Notes: generated by a model from the letters alone, not told the origin. A stretch of 64,000 bases of DNA from Trifolium pratense (GCF_020283565.1 NC_060064.1:5726001-5790000), one strand, 5' to 3'. Positions 37,301-49,492 are shown, numbered from the stretch's first letter. A program made the numbers and translations.

Positions 37301-38355
37301 AGATCAAAGTGAGTATAACGTAGACAAATCTGAGGATAATACATTAGCTAATTCCTTGATTTTGAGGAATAGGAGTGATGACACTATGAATTCACTCATG
37401 GATAGTTTTCAGGTATTATATTGGTTATTCATTAAGATTATATTACTTTTTTGAAGTGTATTATTTGCTAATTATATTGTGTGTGAATAGGGTGATGATG
37501 ATAAAAAGAGTTGGGCCCATTTCCAGGAACGCATTGCCAAAGCCCCGGAACAAGTCTTGAGGTGATTAATGTTTAGTAATTTAAGTGCTCAACTGATTTA
37601 GAAATCTGCCTTATGTGACAGATTATTTTCTGAACTGAATTGGAGAAAAATATTGTCAAAAGGATCTATCTTGCTCTAGAAGATAAATAAACGGAAACCA
37701 GGAAAATTATTCTTTGCCTATGTCTATCTAACCTATCATTTGAGGCATATCAACTTTTTAAATTTGCATACTCCGATAATCTGCAAACAGTTGGAAAATA
37801 GATTATCGAAGGTGCATTGTTTTGATAATCATGTATTAAGATATGTATTACAAAATTCATCGGTGTATAACCTGATGATGTTATTGATTTTATCAATATA
37901 TATTTCTGTATTCATTTTTGCATAATTATACTCTGATACTTGTGGTATAAAAACAGGTATTATCGGAATTCTAATTCTAAGCCAATATGGCCCATTTTAA
38001 GTGGTCGGCCATCCAAAGATGATATCCCTAAATGCATCTATTGTGGTGGATCCATGTGTTGTGAATTTCAGGTACTTATTATTGTTATTCTGCACGTAAC
38101 GCCATTTCTCTTGTTTGGTCAACCAAGTATTTTCTGTTTCCTTCTGATAATACTGCGTTGTTAATATTTTGGATTTTCCAGATTTTGCCACAGCTGTTGT
38201 ATTATTTTGGGGTGGAGAATGAAGTGAACTCTTTGGATTGGGCGTCGATCGTCGTGTATGCATGTGAAGCCTCGTGTGAAGCAAGTTTGCCTTACAAGCA
38301 TGAATATGCTTGGGTTCAACTTTATTCACCTTCTGCCTGCCCAATACCCCAGTAG
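34395..38355 (+). CDS. PDCD2-like protein with MYND zinc finger, 10 exons
   Basis: Exons: 34395-34610, 35352-35435, 35532-35665, 35754-35851, 36680-36768, 36850-36958, 37261-37412, 37491-37561, 37957-38071, 38182-38355. All GT-AG; the join is in frame and gives 413 aa. An acidic N-terminus (DVDSDDDFDDSDDEE, about 27-41) is followed by a first Cys motif (CDFCG), the MYND finger in exons 5-6 (CDWCG, CSSCK, RYCSEKHQ, HKIAC; about 180-220) and a PDCD2 C-terminal domain (about 295-413, with KPIWPILSGRP and CIYCGG). PDCD2 proteins are dedicated chaperones for ribosomal protein uS5 (RPS2) in yeast and animals, so a role in 40S assembly is inferred. Arabidopsis At4g02220 is the likely counterpart. 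Intron 1 carries a tandem duplication and intron 4 a repeat. Confidence 0.93.
34637..34842. repeat. 110-bp tandem duplication in intron 1 of the PDCD2-like gene
   Basis: The block attcaattatgaccctg... at 34641 recurs at 34751 with a few changes; both run through aattaatcacttaaa and tgtgtaag. Period 110 bp. Intronic, so unlikely to alter the protein. Confidence 0.85.
36470..36630. repeat. Repeat in intron 4 of the PDCD2-like gene
   Basis: Two related halves, tgctgtcaaatagcggc and tgttgtcaagtggcggc, each followed by ctatagca and gtgaaattcgaac or gcgaaattggaac. Resembles a plant intergenic repeat, but no ends were found. Confidence 0.5.
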
Positions 38356-40850
38356 TGTAATTTTTGAGCTCTAAGCAAAGATGTTTTTCCCAGGCTAGGT
38401 CAGAAGTATGGGATAAGATTTTCTACATTTGCTTCACCCAACAATTTTGGATTATGACAGGTGCTTGTGTAATTTATAAGCTTATTTTTGCGTCTGTTGG
38501 AAGAAATTTTGCCCCCGTAGCAGATATAAGCTTTATTTTAACTTTTAAATTTGTCAAATTAGACAATGATCGAACATCCCTGTCATGTCATTCAATTCAA
38601 CTATATTATGCGGTTAACATTAATCAATCCAACTACTACATTATACGGTTAACTAATATTATTAATCAAGCATGAATCATGTGCTGCCAAAATGCTAATC
38701 AGTGTAAACAAGATACTAGATTCAATTTTTAGTAGAAACAATTTTTAATCATATTTTATTTATTTCACGGTCAAATTCTGAATTATCGGAGTAGCTAACC
38801 AAAATGCTTACCAGCAGTGTGGACAAATAATTAAGGGAATCAGGTCACCTTTGCATCACACATCACAAAAAACATGTGAAAGTTTAGTACAAGTGTTAGT
38901 AAAGGTCTTAAATCAAGTACCAGAAAATATCAAACTCACAAGTTTAGTTCAACTCACAAATATCAAAATTATTAGATCAAATATACCTAGTGTTTTGAGT
39001 TTAGATATGAGATCTCTTGGTACCGTATCATCAGTTTAATGTTATTATTAGCTTCCATATATGTCAAAATATTACCGTTGACATTCAATGACTAGATCTT
39101 TTTTTTCTTTTTTACTATAGGAAGGTTTTATTTCTTTGTTGCCTTTCATTTCATAAGTTTTTATTCAATTTCTTCAACAACAGTGCAGAAAAGATTTTTT
39201 TCTTCTTGTAGTATAATTTGATGATATTTCATATTATTCTATATATTACACAATTTTTATTTGTTTTGTTCTCAAGTCATATTTTATTTGTTTTCTATCG
39301 AATGGATCCTAATCAGTATAATAATAAAAATTAATTATTATATTTTTTATCATATATTTCCCGTCATATATATGGATTTTTCACCATTTTTTATTTATTG
39401 TCATGTGTATTTCTCATTATATTTAATTATTAATTTATTTATCTACGTATTTATTAAATTAAATAATTTATTTTTACTTAGACAAAATAAAAAAATAAAT
39501 ATAGAATGGACCACTTGTTATTAATGCATGATACTCAAAAAAATGGTATCACTATTGGAGCAAAATATGTATGAGTTACATAAATATTACATGACATTGT
39601 AGAGACCACTTGTTAATAATGTATGATACACAAAGTGATATTACTATTGGAGATGTTCTAAGAGAAAGAAAACAAAGTACAAATGTGTAGGAGAATACTT
39701 TGTGTATAATGTAAGATTATTTTATTTATGCGCATTAAACAAAATTCAATAGCATTAACCACTCTAAAAAACTCAACAAATTATACACACACTAATTAAT
39801 GTTTAGTGATGAATACATGTGATAAGGTGGTCTATTATGCACATGTGCGTAGACAGGGATAATGTTGGTAGTGATGAATAAGAGGAATCAGATGTAGATT
39901 AGTCATTGAGATGTAACGTGAATGACTTAATTTGATTTGGCATTTAACTTTGTGAGCATGGTCTAGTATAATATTTGACCACCATGGTCTAGTTTGTTAT
40001 AACCATTGGATTGATGAAGCTCACACATATAACAATAGGTCAAATACACCTAATTAATGACAGTGATCCTATCTCTCTCTACCCTCTTCCATTCTCATAT
40101 CTCTACCATTTATACCAGTCATATTTTTGGCAAAGATAGCAATATTGTCCTGGACCATGCTAAACGCCACCTAAAATATGGGTGTATAACTATTAATTTC
40201 TCATAGGGTGCTTGATTTTATAGTGGTAGTGGTGGTGGAATACATTGAGATGAATTGCAGCTTATAAATGTTGTTTAAACTTTTTTATTTTATTTTAAAA
40301 GCAGCAATGTTGTTTAGTTAATTGATCCAAGCTCCAAGGAGTAACTTTTTATGAAAAAAGTTAGAGTATCTGCAACGTCGGTCCCGAGTTCGGTCCCGAG
40401 TTTTAAGAGACCACATGCAAATTTTAAAAGTGACCTCTTATAATAAAAAATCAATACAATTTAAAAAAAAATCATCATCAACATTTTTCTATGACTAAAA
40501 TCATCATCAATTTTAAATTGCAAATAACATAGAAAATAATTTTTTTTATAATTAACATAAAATTTTAAAAGTAACCTCTTATAATTGCTTTTTTTTTAAT
40601 TCACTTGTTCTGTTTTTTACTTTGTTAGCAGTGTTTTTTTTTGTCAAAAAAAATTGGGTGTTTCTTTCCTTTTTTTTAGGGATTGGGCATAATAGTTAGA
40701 CCTTTATTTTTTGCAGCAATATATTAATTTTACACCCCCACTTTTACTAATGTTGTTATCCCATAAAAAAAATCTGAGGCCTTCAAATTTTAGAGGCCCG
40801 CTGCCACAGAGCTTGTTGCATTTACTTCTGGGTCGGGCCTCATCTATATG
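38356..40850. other. Gene-free interval after the PDCD2-like gene
   Basis: The start holds its 3' UTR. At 39507-39570 and 39600-39658 a block with gaccacttgtta, atgatac and actattgga occurs twice in tandem. At about 40372 ctgcaacgtcggtcccgagt begins a possible MITE arm. No further gene. Confidence 0.45.
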
Positions 40851-41269
40851 GATGAGTCAAGAATCGGAAATTTTTTTTTTTCTACCCCAACAATTGTCAA
40901 TCTACCCCAAAATTAATTTTGAATGGACGAATTTACCCTCATATATAAACTAAAACCCTGAAGAAAAAAATTTGGTTATCGGAACACTTTGGAAAAAAGT
41001 GTTCTGTAAATGTTTTTTTTGGTTACCTACACACTTTGGAAAAAAGTGTTCAGGTATGTAAAATTTTTCCAAATTTATTTTTTTACCTACAAACTTTGAA
41101 AAAAAGTGTTCAGGTAAAATTTTTCTAATTCTTTTTGCTTTTCAATTTTCCTTCCGAATATTATATCTCATGTTAAGGATTCATACGTTATATCTTATTT
41201 CGATCCTCACATTCGATCACGTTCATACTGATCTGAAATTTCAATCTCCATCCTGAATTTCTGTATTTT

Positions 41270-41813
41270 TTTTTTTTTTTTGACAATAACAAAATGATAT
41301 TCATTCATTCAAATTGATAGATTACATCAAATACAACCACAAAATCAACATCGCTAAAAACATAAAGGATGAATCTGCGAACAAAACTCACAGCATCCGA
41401 GTTAATAGCATACAACGGCAAAATGCCTACAACAAATAATATGATAAAGTTAAAGTCACCGAAGTATCCATGCCTCCGGATCTGCCGCGTTGAAGCCCAA
41501 ATCATTGGTTGAATCTGTAATTGACTGAAGCCGATCTTTTCAATAGAAATCAAATGAACACCGCAACAATACGGGACAACAAAAACGTCGCACAAGACGA
41601 CGAACAACACAACGCCGCACTCAGACGGTGAAATCACAGAAAAGAAAACACAAAAGAAAAACTTGATCAATGTGAAGATCACTTATTTAAATAAAAAGAA
41701 AAGGAAAAACAATTATGAGGGGTGATTTTGGGTCAAAAATTGACCTTAAAACCACCCCTCCTGGGTAGATCAAGAAAAAAAACTAGGTTAAGGTGGAGGT
41801 GGCGGCTATGAAG
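41270..41813 (-). mobile_element. Poly(A) retroposon copy 2 (minus strand), nested
   Basis: Homologous to 27351-27887. It starts with a T-run and ends near 41813, with an 11-bp duplication ttctgtatttt at 41259-41269 and 41814-41824. A 125-codon minus frame (41305-41682) overlaps the corresponding frame in copy 1, but the two share only short stretches such as CGVHL, and no domain is known. Confidence 0.85.
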
Positions 41814-41926
41814 TTCTGTATTTTCTTATCAAAACTCATTTTCGACCTGTTACTCATTCGTACAAATCTAAATTTTGGTTTTTGTTTTAAATATTTTACT
41901 TTTTATTTATATATTGGAATGTTCCT

Positions 41927-42645
41927 CACATGATATTATGGTGTACTGTCAGTATTATATTATTTATATTTTTTTGAAAAAAAAAAGTTTTAAATTTTTC
42001 TGGAAAAAAGTTTTCTATCTTTTTTTCGGGCAAAAAATTTTCGATTTTTTCTTTTGGAAAAAAAGTTCCTAATTTTTGGGGGAAAAAATTTCGATTTCAC
42101 ATAAAAGCAATTCCAGAGTTTTTCTGGGAAAAAAATTTTCCGTTCTTTTTTCGGGAAAAAAGTTTCGGATATTTTTCAAAAAAAAAAAGTTTTTGTTTTT
42201 TTATGGAAAAAGTTCAGATTTTTCCCAAAAAAAATTTCCGATTTTTTGGGAAAAATAGTTTCGAAATGTTCACCTAAAAATTATTGTCGATACAAAAAAG
42301 AGTAAAAAAATAGAAAATATTTTAAACTTTTTTTTCCGAATAAAATATTGGATCTTTTTCAGAAAAAAAATCGGAAACTTTATTTTCGGAAAATATCCGA
42401 AACTTTTTTTTTTGAAAAAAGAACGAAAACTTTTTTGTTCAGCAAAGACTCCGGAATTGTTTTTTTCTAAAATCGAAACTTTTTTCCTTAAAAATTTGGA
42501 ACTTTTTTTTCGAAAAAAAAAACCAAAATTTTTTTTCCAAAAAAAAATAGAAAAATTTTATCCGGAAAAATTGAAAACTTTTTTTTTTCAAAAAAATTAA
42601 TAAATAATATAATACTGACAGTACACCATAATATCATGTACACAT
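41927..42645. mobile_element. Inner foldback with homopolymer-rich arms
   Basis: Inverted ends acatgatattatggtgtactg and cagtacaccataatatcatgt continue through gtcagtattatattattta. The interior is a long run of degenerate units such as cggaaaaaagtttcgga. The very regular inverted arms could fold into an extended hairpin. No TSD was fixed. Confidence 0.75.
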
Positions 42646-43317
42646 TCAATCCAATCCACATATCATATGGTGCACCGGTGAGAGACATGTCATGGTCTCC
42701 CACCCTAGCATTGGCCGTGTTAAGATTGGCTTTATGGTTTTCAAGTTGCAAACATGTCATAAAGTTCACATACCCACCGATCTGTGTGTGTGTGTCCATC
42801 ATTGCACACAAGGTGTTTGATATATTTAATCAATGTCTTGTGCAATGTTATTTCATAGATTTTAAAATTTCAGTTCTGATTTATGATGACCAAACGTGAT
42901 GGAATTCTTAGTTTCAACAAAATTTGATTCATGTGATCTTCTGATAGGTGTCTCATTTTTGTTCTATGCCATAAACTATCATATAATTTGAAAAAATTAC
43001 ATACGTGCACACTTTTTTTCAAAGTGTTCAGGTAACAAAAAAAATAGAAAAATTTTACATACCTGAACACTTTTTTCCAAAGTGTGTAGGTATCAAAATA
43101 AATTTGGAAAAATTTTACATATCTACATATTTTTTTTCAAAGTGTTCAGGTAAAAAAAAATTAGAAAAATTGTATATACCTGAACACTTTTTTTCAAAGT
43201 GTTCCGGTAACCAAATTTTTTTCTTCAGGATTTTAGTTTATCTATGAGGGCAAATTCGTCCATTCAAAATTAATGTTGGGGTAGATTGACAATTGTTGGG
43301 GTAGAAAAAAAAAATTT

Positions 43318-43382
43318 CAAGAATCGAACCCCCGATCAAAGATCAATATCCTTAGATCACTTGGACCAATTCATGACAATTT
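43318..43382 (-). repeat. SINE fragment at the foldback insertion site
   Basis: Reverse complement shows an A-box-like tggtccaagtgatctaagg and a B-box gggggttcgattc. It resembles the 47346 SINE family. The large foldback inserted at its edge, since the TSD shares the gaatcg string. Confidence 0.5.
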
Positions 43383-43746
43383 ATATATTGACGAAAAAAC
43401 ATACAAGGAGTTAAATCTAAAAAAGGAATCACTAAAAATTACTTTATTATAGAATCGTCCATCTCTTTTACCATCGGATAGATACTCAAGAACATTAGAT
43501 TTGTTCCACACCTTTCAAATTAACCATAACAACGTAGTACTGGATATGAGCCTGATCAACGGACTAGAATCTCTCCTGTGGAAACATGACAAAAATTCAC
43601 CAAAGGTAATCCACATCCCCAATGTGACATGTTTGGCAGTTACAGTTGCTTACATGACATGCCCATTGACAAATACATCTTGTCTACCACATAATTGTTG
43701 ACCAAAAACAAGCAACATGACCTTTAGAGCTTTGCCCGTAGTTTTA

Positions 43747-44149
43747 GGCTTTGTCTAACATACACAAACTCCTTATGTTGTGCATGGTGGACAAGTAGTT
43801 ATTTATGTCGTAATAAATATGAATTTTATAAAATCTATCGTTGGATTGAAAGTTTATATCATATAGATCATTCATAAAAATTTTGAAATTTTTTGAAAAT
43901 CATTTGATATGTTATTGAGACCAATCAAAATTAACGGTATTTAATAAAAACTCATAAACCGTTAATTTTGATGAGTCTCAATAACATATCAAATAATTTT
44001 CAAAAAAATTCAAAATTTTTATGGATGATCTATATGATATAAACTTTCAATCTAACGGTGAATTTTATAAAATTCGTATTCGTTATGACATAAATGACTA
44101 CTTGCCCACCATGCACAACATAAGGAGCTTGTGCATGGTAGACTTGGCC
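43747..44149. mobile_element. Mutator-type foldback MITE, family A copy 2
   Basis: Same family as 4850-5244: shared gtgcatggtg, gaaaatcatttgatatgtta, aaaccgttaattttgat and attcgtattcgttat strings. Ends ggctttgtcta and tagacttggcc; perfect 9-bp TSD gtagtttta at 43738-43746 and 44150-44158. 403 bp, noncoding. Confidence 0.92.
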
Positions 44150-44329
44150 GTAGTTTTATAGCCTATGTGCAATATCATTGTCCATAACTTTGTTTTTTTT
44201 GTGAATATTTTTACCGGTTCTTCTTTCATTTTAACGGTCTAGTCTAACTCGGTCTGCGTGACAAATTGATGTCTAACTTAGCTCACTTAAAAAACTTGTA
44301 ATTATACAAGATATTTTAACACAACTTAA

Positions 44330-44689
44330 TTAGAATATTTGAAAGAAGTGAGTTGGATAGTTAAACTTATTTGAGCTAAGAATTAAAAGAATAAGTGTAA
44401 GATAAGATAATGGCGAACAACTCTGTAGGCGAGAGGGATCAGAACACGAACAAAACACCATCGGAGCACGAACAGAACATAATCGGAGAAGAAGGTTCGT
44501 TGTCGGCGCGGTGGGTTTGCACAACGAAGAAGAAGGCTTGCGTTTAAGGCTTGCACGTGTTTCCGTGGGTATTTTTTGTTTAGAGAGAGGGATAGATTAG
44601 GGTTGATACCATGTAAGATAATAAAATGCTTGCTTTTCTTATTATGTGAATAGAATATATATAGAATTGTTTGGTCAACTATATAATTA
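44330..44689 (-). mobile_element. Remnant of an LTR retrotransposon (PBS-like site)
   Basis: On the minus strand tggtatcaacc (at about 44603-44613) follows a possible LTR end ttaca; such a site resembles a tRNA-Met primer-binding site. The adjacent 44400-44600 part has a modest open frame with no recognised gag or pol domain. A Stowaway sits just right of it. Boundaries are guesses. Confidence 0.4.
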
Positions 44690-44836
44690 CTCCCTCCGCT
44701 CCTAAATATAAGAGAAAATTCATTTTTTAGATTCATCGACAATTTAATGTATTTGGTCTATATTATAGACGAAATACATTGAATTATCAATGAATCTAAA
44801 AAGTTGATTCTCTCTTATATTTAGGACCGGAAGGAG
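44690..44836. mobile_element. Stowaway-type MITE, 147 bp
   Basis: Ends ctccctccgctcctaaatat and atatttaggaccggaaggag, bracketed by TA (44688-44689, 44837-44838). The two halves form a near-complete palindrome. Confidence 0.9.
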
Positions 44837-44839
44837 TAT

Positions 44840-45346
44840 TATACAATAATTAATAATTACAGGAAAATTATTATAACAAATATTCTTTTTTTTTTGTTAC
44901 ATAACAAATATTCTATTCTATAATAATAAATCTAAATTTCAAATCCTAAGGAGAAAAGATTATTATTACTTTCACGAGAAGATAGAAAACAGGTGTACAA
45001 GATGTTATAGAAACCACATAAAATCCATGGGTTCTTATTTTATTACTACTTTCATTGATAATGCATAGAGGTAACTTGGTTGAGGAGTGAATTCTGAAGC
45101 TCGAGGAACTCGGTTCAAGACCTGGCACCGAGATAGTTAAGTCACCACAAATGCAAGAACTAGTAGCACATCAAAGGGAATGTCTATTATATATTTCACC
45201 CTATAATTGGCTAATAAAACCCACACAAAAATAAAGAGAATACTTAAATGTCTTATTTTTTTAATGTATCTATAAATATAAATATGACCTATATATAAAA
45301 TAGGCATACTATAGTGCAACCATTGCAAAGGATCCAATTCAATTTC
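44840..45346. other. 3' flank of the first dehydrogenase gene
   Basis: Includes the 3' UTR of the minus-strand gene ending at 45347. Nothing else is supported. Confidence 0.4.
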
Positions 45347-46279
45347 TTACTGATCAATGTGATTGGTGTTGCCATTCATCAAAAGTTTGATAAGTGCAGA
45401 AGTGAATGACATATTGGTAGTGCTATAACCTCCATCCAAAACAATATTAACTCCATTCACAAACTTTGATTCATCACTGCTCAAATAAAGTGCTGCATTA
45501 GCTATATCTTCAACTTCAAGAATAGCTTCTTTCAAAACACCAACTGAGGACAAAACTTTCTCCATTTCATTCTTGTTCATATTCAATGCATTTGTTAAAA
45601 TTGGAGTTGGAATTGCTCCTGGTGAAATACAATTAACTCTAATCCCATATTGTCCTAATTCTACACACAAATTCTTCATAAGTCCAACTGATGCATGCTT
45701 TGAAGATGAATAAGCATGTGTTGATTCACCAGCAGTTGCTGTAGCAACACTTGCAGTAATAAGAATAACACCTTTTTTTTGTGGGATCATTACCTTAGCA
45801 GCATGCTTAGCACCCAAGAAAGCTCCATAAACATTAACATCAAATACCCTTTTGAAAGCTTCACTATCATAATCCAAAATTGTTCTGTTTTTGTCATCTG
45901 AGGTACCAGCATTATTAAACATGATGTCAAGTTTACCGTAGTTTGAAACCGCGGTATCAACCACGTTTTTGATGTCTGATTCATTAGTTACATCACAATG
46001 AACATAGAGAATGTTTTTTGTGGCAAGTTCATTGCAAAGAGATTGGCCTAATTCATCTTGAATATCAGCAATGATAACTTTGGCACCATGTTCAACAAAT
46101 AGTTTAGCAGTGGCAGCACCAATTCCACTAGCACCTCCTGTTATTATTGCTACTTTTCCTTCAAGCCTGCACAAAGATAGATTTGAACATTTGAGATTTG
46201 ATTTGTACACATATATAGTTTAAGAATTCAATACTTTATTGTATAAAATATTATAATACCTTTTGGCAATTGAAGCCAT
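45347..46279 (-). CDS. Short-chain dehydrogenase/reductase, SDR110C-like (copy 1)
   Basis: NAD(P)-dependent oxidoreductase of the classical SDR type. Exons 46279-46260 and 46166-45347 join to 279 aa. The N-terminus MASIAKRLEGKVA leads into the cofactor motif TGGASGIG (16-23); Asp41 after beta-2 suggests NAD preference. NNAG is at 91-94, catalytic Ser146 and Tyr159-x3-Lys163 (YSSSK) follow, and the C-terminal substrate loop is followed by GGYST. The family includes secoisolariciresinol dehydrogenase, momilactone A synthase and xanthoxin dehydrogenase-like enzymes. The substrate cannot be deduced. A related gene in the same orientation lies 3.6 kb away (49893-51022), with an intron at the same position, just before LEGKVA. 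This suggests an old tandem duplication. Confidence 0.92.
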
Positions 46280-46639
46280 GGAAGAGGATTTGATCTAAAT
46301 TGATGCTGCGGAACTTCTATAAATTTTGTTAGGAAATGTGAATGAAGAAATGATAAAATTTATAGTGAAAAAAATGGAAATTGATTACAAGTTGTGAATA
46401 CTATTAATATGAAACCTACCGACTAAACAGTTCCAACTACAAACAAGTACTCTTTAATGAATAGCAGCAATGCTTAGAATAAAAGGTCAATGTACAGTGG
46501 AATTAGCTAACCTACTAATCGTAACTTTCAATTTTCATGTTGAAACTTTGATTGATAGTTATTTACGGTTACTAAATGCAAATATGTGGATTTAACCGGA
46601 GTTTTTTCGCTTGTTGGATTGATAGTTATTGATCAGAGG

Positions 46640-47100
46640 ATTTTAGTGAGTAGTTAAGTCTCACATTGTTTAGAAAAGTGGAGGTTGAACACTTTATAAG
46701 TGAGAGAATCCATAAACCTAACACCTTAAAGTTTTTGGTTAAAGTGTAGTGTACAACTCACTTGTAGAGTTGTTCTTAAACCCAATGTGGATGATCCCCG
46801 GCTACCTCCTCGTGACCCAACAAGTGGTATCAGAGCAAAAGGTTCTGATCTAGGGAGGAAGAAGCTGCGTGATTATTTGAAGAGAGTGTTATGGCTATTT
46901 TGAAGTTCAAGAGTTGTCCTTCTGCAAATATTGTTGATGATGATGATGATATTCTCCTTTGTGAATATGAAGTTGATAGCAAAGCGAAGAGATGTGAGAT
47001 TTTGGATGAAGAGATGATATGTTGTGTCAAAGTGTGTATTCATCCAAGAAGTCTCACATCGAGTATTTGGAAGAAATAAGAGGTAGAATGTTATTATAAA
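46640..47100 (+). mobile_element. LTR-retrotransposon remnant with PBS
   Basis: An LTR-like block opens near 46652 (agtctcacattg), ends cccaacaa and is followed by tggtatcagagc at 46830, the Met-tRNA primer-binding site. A second LTR-start phrase, agtctcacatcg, is at 47050. The internal stretch has no recognised gag-pol. Outer limits are uncertain. Confidence 0.6.
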
Positions 47101-47345
47101 TATGAAGAGTTATATAGAGTTTTTTTCACCACAACAACTCTATTCTTATAGGTTTAGGGTTAGGGTAGTTGTGAGTCATCGGAGGAGGGTTTTCAATTTT
47201 TCCGTGCAAAAATTGAAGTTGAGATGGTTTGCAATTTTAGTCCTTGTAAAAAATTGCAATTATGTGAAAGAGTTTGATAGGTTGTAATTTCGCATTGTAA
47301 AAATTGTAGATTTAGTATTTTTTTTATTTTTTTTGGTTTATAATC

Positions 47346-47509
47346 ATTTGGTTCATAGGGGAAATGACCCTAATAGTCCAGAGTTCGATCGCGAGGTAAG
47401 TAAAGTCTACCAAGAAATTGTTCCACCCAAAAATCGAACCCGGGTTCTCCCGAAATCCATCTTTTTTGGTGAAGCTTATTAACCACTTGAACCCATAATC
47501 ATCAACATA
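47346..47509 (-). repeat. tRNA-derived SINE, third family (minus)
   Basis: Reverse complement carries an A-box-like gttcaagtggttaataag and a B-box gggttcgatttt, then a 3' body with gtagactttacttacctcgc. The 60180-60250 stretch repeats that 3' body (agtccagagtt, agttaagtaaag). Confidence 0.55.
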
Positions 47510-47764
47510 ACATAAAATGATACAACAATTAGATTGATTTAATTCGTCTTCTATAAATAGTAACTAATTATTAAAAAAGTATTAATTTTAGATCAAGTGA
47601 TTAGTAAATTTCTAGGATAAATTATTCAGGAGAATTTGAGTTAGATTCTTAATTACTGGGCCCCTTTCCCTTAAACGGATTCTGATTTTTTTTCCTTTTT
47701 TCCGATTTACAATGAGCTAGGATTTTGATTATGTTTGTGCGCATTACACATAAATGTATTAATA

Positions 47765-48050
47765 CTCCCTCCGGTCCTATATATAAGGAACACATTGAGA
47801 AAAACACACATATTAAGGAGGCTTATTTTTTTATTAAAATTTCTAAAATGTTATGTGTTATTCGAAAATTAACCTTGAGAATGTGTTTGTGTAATTAATG
47901 CATAACGTTGGAATATGTTGCATTTTACACAATTTAATAAGGGTATATAAGAGATTATCTATTTAATAAAGAATAAATTTAAAGAGTGTTTCTTATAAAA
48001 AGGACAAAAAAAATTTCTAAAATGTTTCTTATATATAGGACCGAAGGCCG
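47765..48050. mobile_element. Stowaway-type MITE, 286 bp
   Basis: Ends ctccctccggtcctatatat and atatataggaccgaaggccg are inverted and bracketed by TA (47763-47764, 48051-48052). Noncoding. Confidence 0.9.
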
Positions 48051-48285
48051 TATTTTCTTAGTTCTCTCCCTACGATTGATTAGGCTTATCCAAAGTGATG
48101 AATTTAGAGAGTGATGAAATAAGTATGAGTCTACCAACACCCCCGGTGGTCCGCTACTATTTATTCCGCTGCATCCAGCTAGCTTTATTGGTTTGGTGGG
48201 GTCTTGTTTTAAAGTCTAAACTCTAGATCTGTATTATTAGCCCACTCTACCTCTCTCTCAATATTTGTTGCCAACATAACTCAAA

Positions 48286-48392
48286 CAATGATAAAAAGGG
48301 AGGTGTATTTATAAAAAATATTTGTGGTGGAGGTTGAGGCTGTTGTCTGAGGTGAACTTAACAATGATAAAAAGGGAGGTGTATTTATAAAA
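48286..48392. repeat. Tandem repeat, period 74 bp
   Basis: The string aatgataaaaagggaggtgt, followed by atttataaaaa, occurs at about 48287 and again at about 48361. Simple local duplication. Confidence 0.85.
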
Positions 48393-48394
48393 AT

Positions 48395-48930
48395 TATTCT
48401 GACACTCAAGTCGGTATAAGTTTAAAGTAGAGGTTAACTTAGAGTGAATTATATCTCTCATAAAATTGTGAAGGATTGTTTGATAGACTAATATATGTGA
48501 TATTAGATTTGACTCGGTTAAAAGTTCAATCCAGAACAATAATCCACCCTACGTGAGCACCATTTTCTATTATTTCTATTTTTTATCATTACCAAAGTTT
48601 TTTAATATTTTGAAGTGGATAAAAGAGATTTTGACTCATTTAATATCACATTTTCACATTTATATTTCTAAAACTATATAATAATGAAGGAAATAGAAAG
48701 AATACAAAATAGAGAGGATCCCAACTAAGAGATATATTACTTTATGGATCTAGATGCACCGAGATAGATTCTCATTTGGTTCACTATCCTTTTTACTTTT
48801 ATAAAATGATAAATTTCAATTTAGATTTTATATTAGTAATTAAAAAACCTCATCCCGATCGCAGTTGTGGGAGATCGAACCGTGATCCTGCATACCAAGT
48901 TTAACTAACGATTGGTAAAAAATAATAATA
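48395..48930. other. Gene-free interval
   Basis: No supported feature. Confidence 0.4.
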
Positions 48931-48935
48931 ATGTC

Positions 48936-49040
48936 CCATAGTCCTAGCTCAACTGACAAAAAATGCCGAAATTGTTAGGTCGGACGTCATGATCCGGGTT
49001 CGAACTAAGGATCTCTAAGTTTATTTTAAGTGGATTTACC
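48936..49040 (+). repeat. Truncated tRNA-derived SINE
   Basis: A-box-like tcctagctcaactgacaa, the tgccgaaattgttaggtcgg body and B-box gggttcgaacta, as in the 17632 family. The 3' end is decayed. Confidence 0.75.
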
Positions 49041-49490
49041 TCATCCAAGATAAAATAAATAAATAAATAAATAAATAATAAATGAGCTTGCTTCAAACAA
49101 AAAAAATTAGCTAAAATACTTTAAATAATAACTAGGAATTAAATATGATATTTCTACATGAAAAAGTATATATTTAATCCATTTCCAATTTTCACATTGT
49201 CGTTTTCCTTTTGGATCAAACCATATATTGTGCACATTAGACTTTGCCATGTTTATAGTCAAATGTGCAGTAGAATTGTTTGGACCTATCCAAATGTGTG
49301 GATCTTCTCATCTATAACACGAGGAGCATGTTAAAATGCCATGTTAAATCTCCACTTTCCATTAAAATTTATACAAAGAGATGAAACTTACAATAAAATA
49401 AAGGGACAAATAATAATTAATTGTTATTGCATTCGAGGCCTGCAGGCCCTTATATTGTCTTTTAATTAGTAAGTACAACTCTTCTTCGTC
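49041..49490. other. Gene-free interval
   Basis: Contains an (AAAT)n run at about 49048-49078. No gene. Confidence 0.4.
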
Positions 49491-49492
49491 CC

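Larger units (their letters stand above)
40867..43316. mobile_element. Large nested foldback element (2.45 kb), Mutator-type TSD
   Basis: Left end (aaatttttttttttctacccc, then attgtcaatctacccc and attttgaatgga) and right end (gggtagaaaaaaaaaattt) are inverted over several hundred bp. A 10-bp duplication tcaagaatcg (9-bp core caagaatcg) flanks it (40857-40866, 43317-43326). The arms carry tandem units of the type cactttggaaaaaagtgttc on both sides. Inside lie a minus-strand retroposon (41270-41813) and a second foldback (about 41927-42645). A central piece (42650-42990) is unlike the rest. No transposase is evident; open frames in the arms are low-complexity. Confidence 0.85.

Noticed and set aside
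41305..41682. 125-codon minus-strand frame
   Set aside because: Lies inside a retroposon; the corresponding frame in the other copy is interrupted, so it is not under clear coding constraint.
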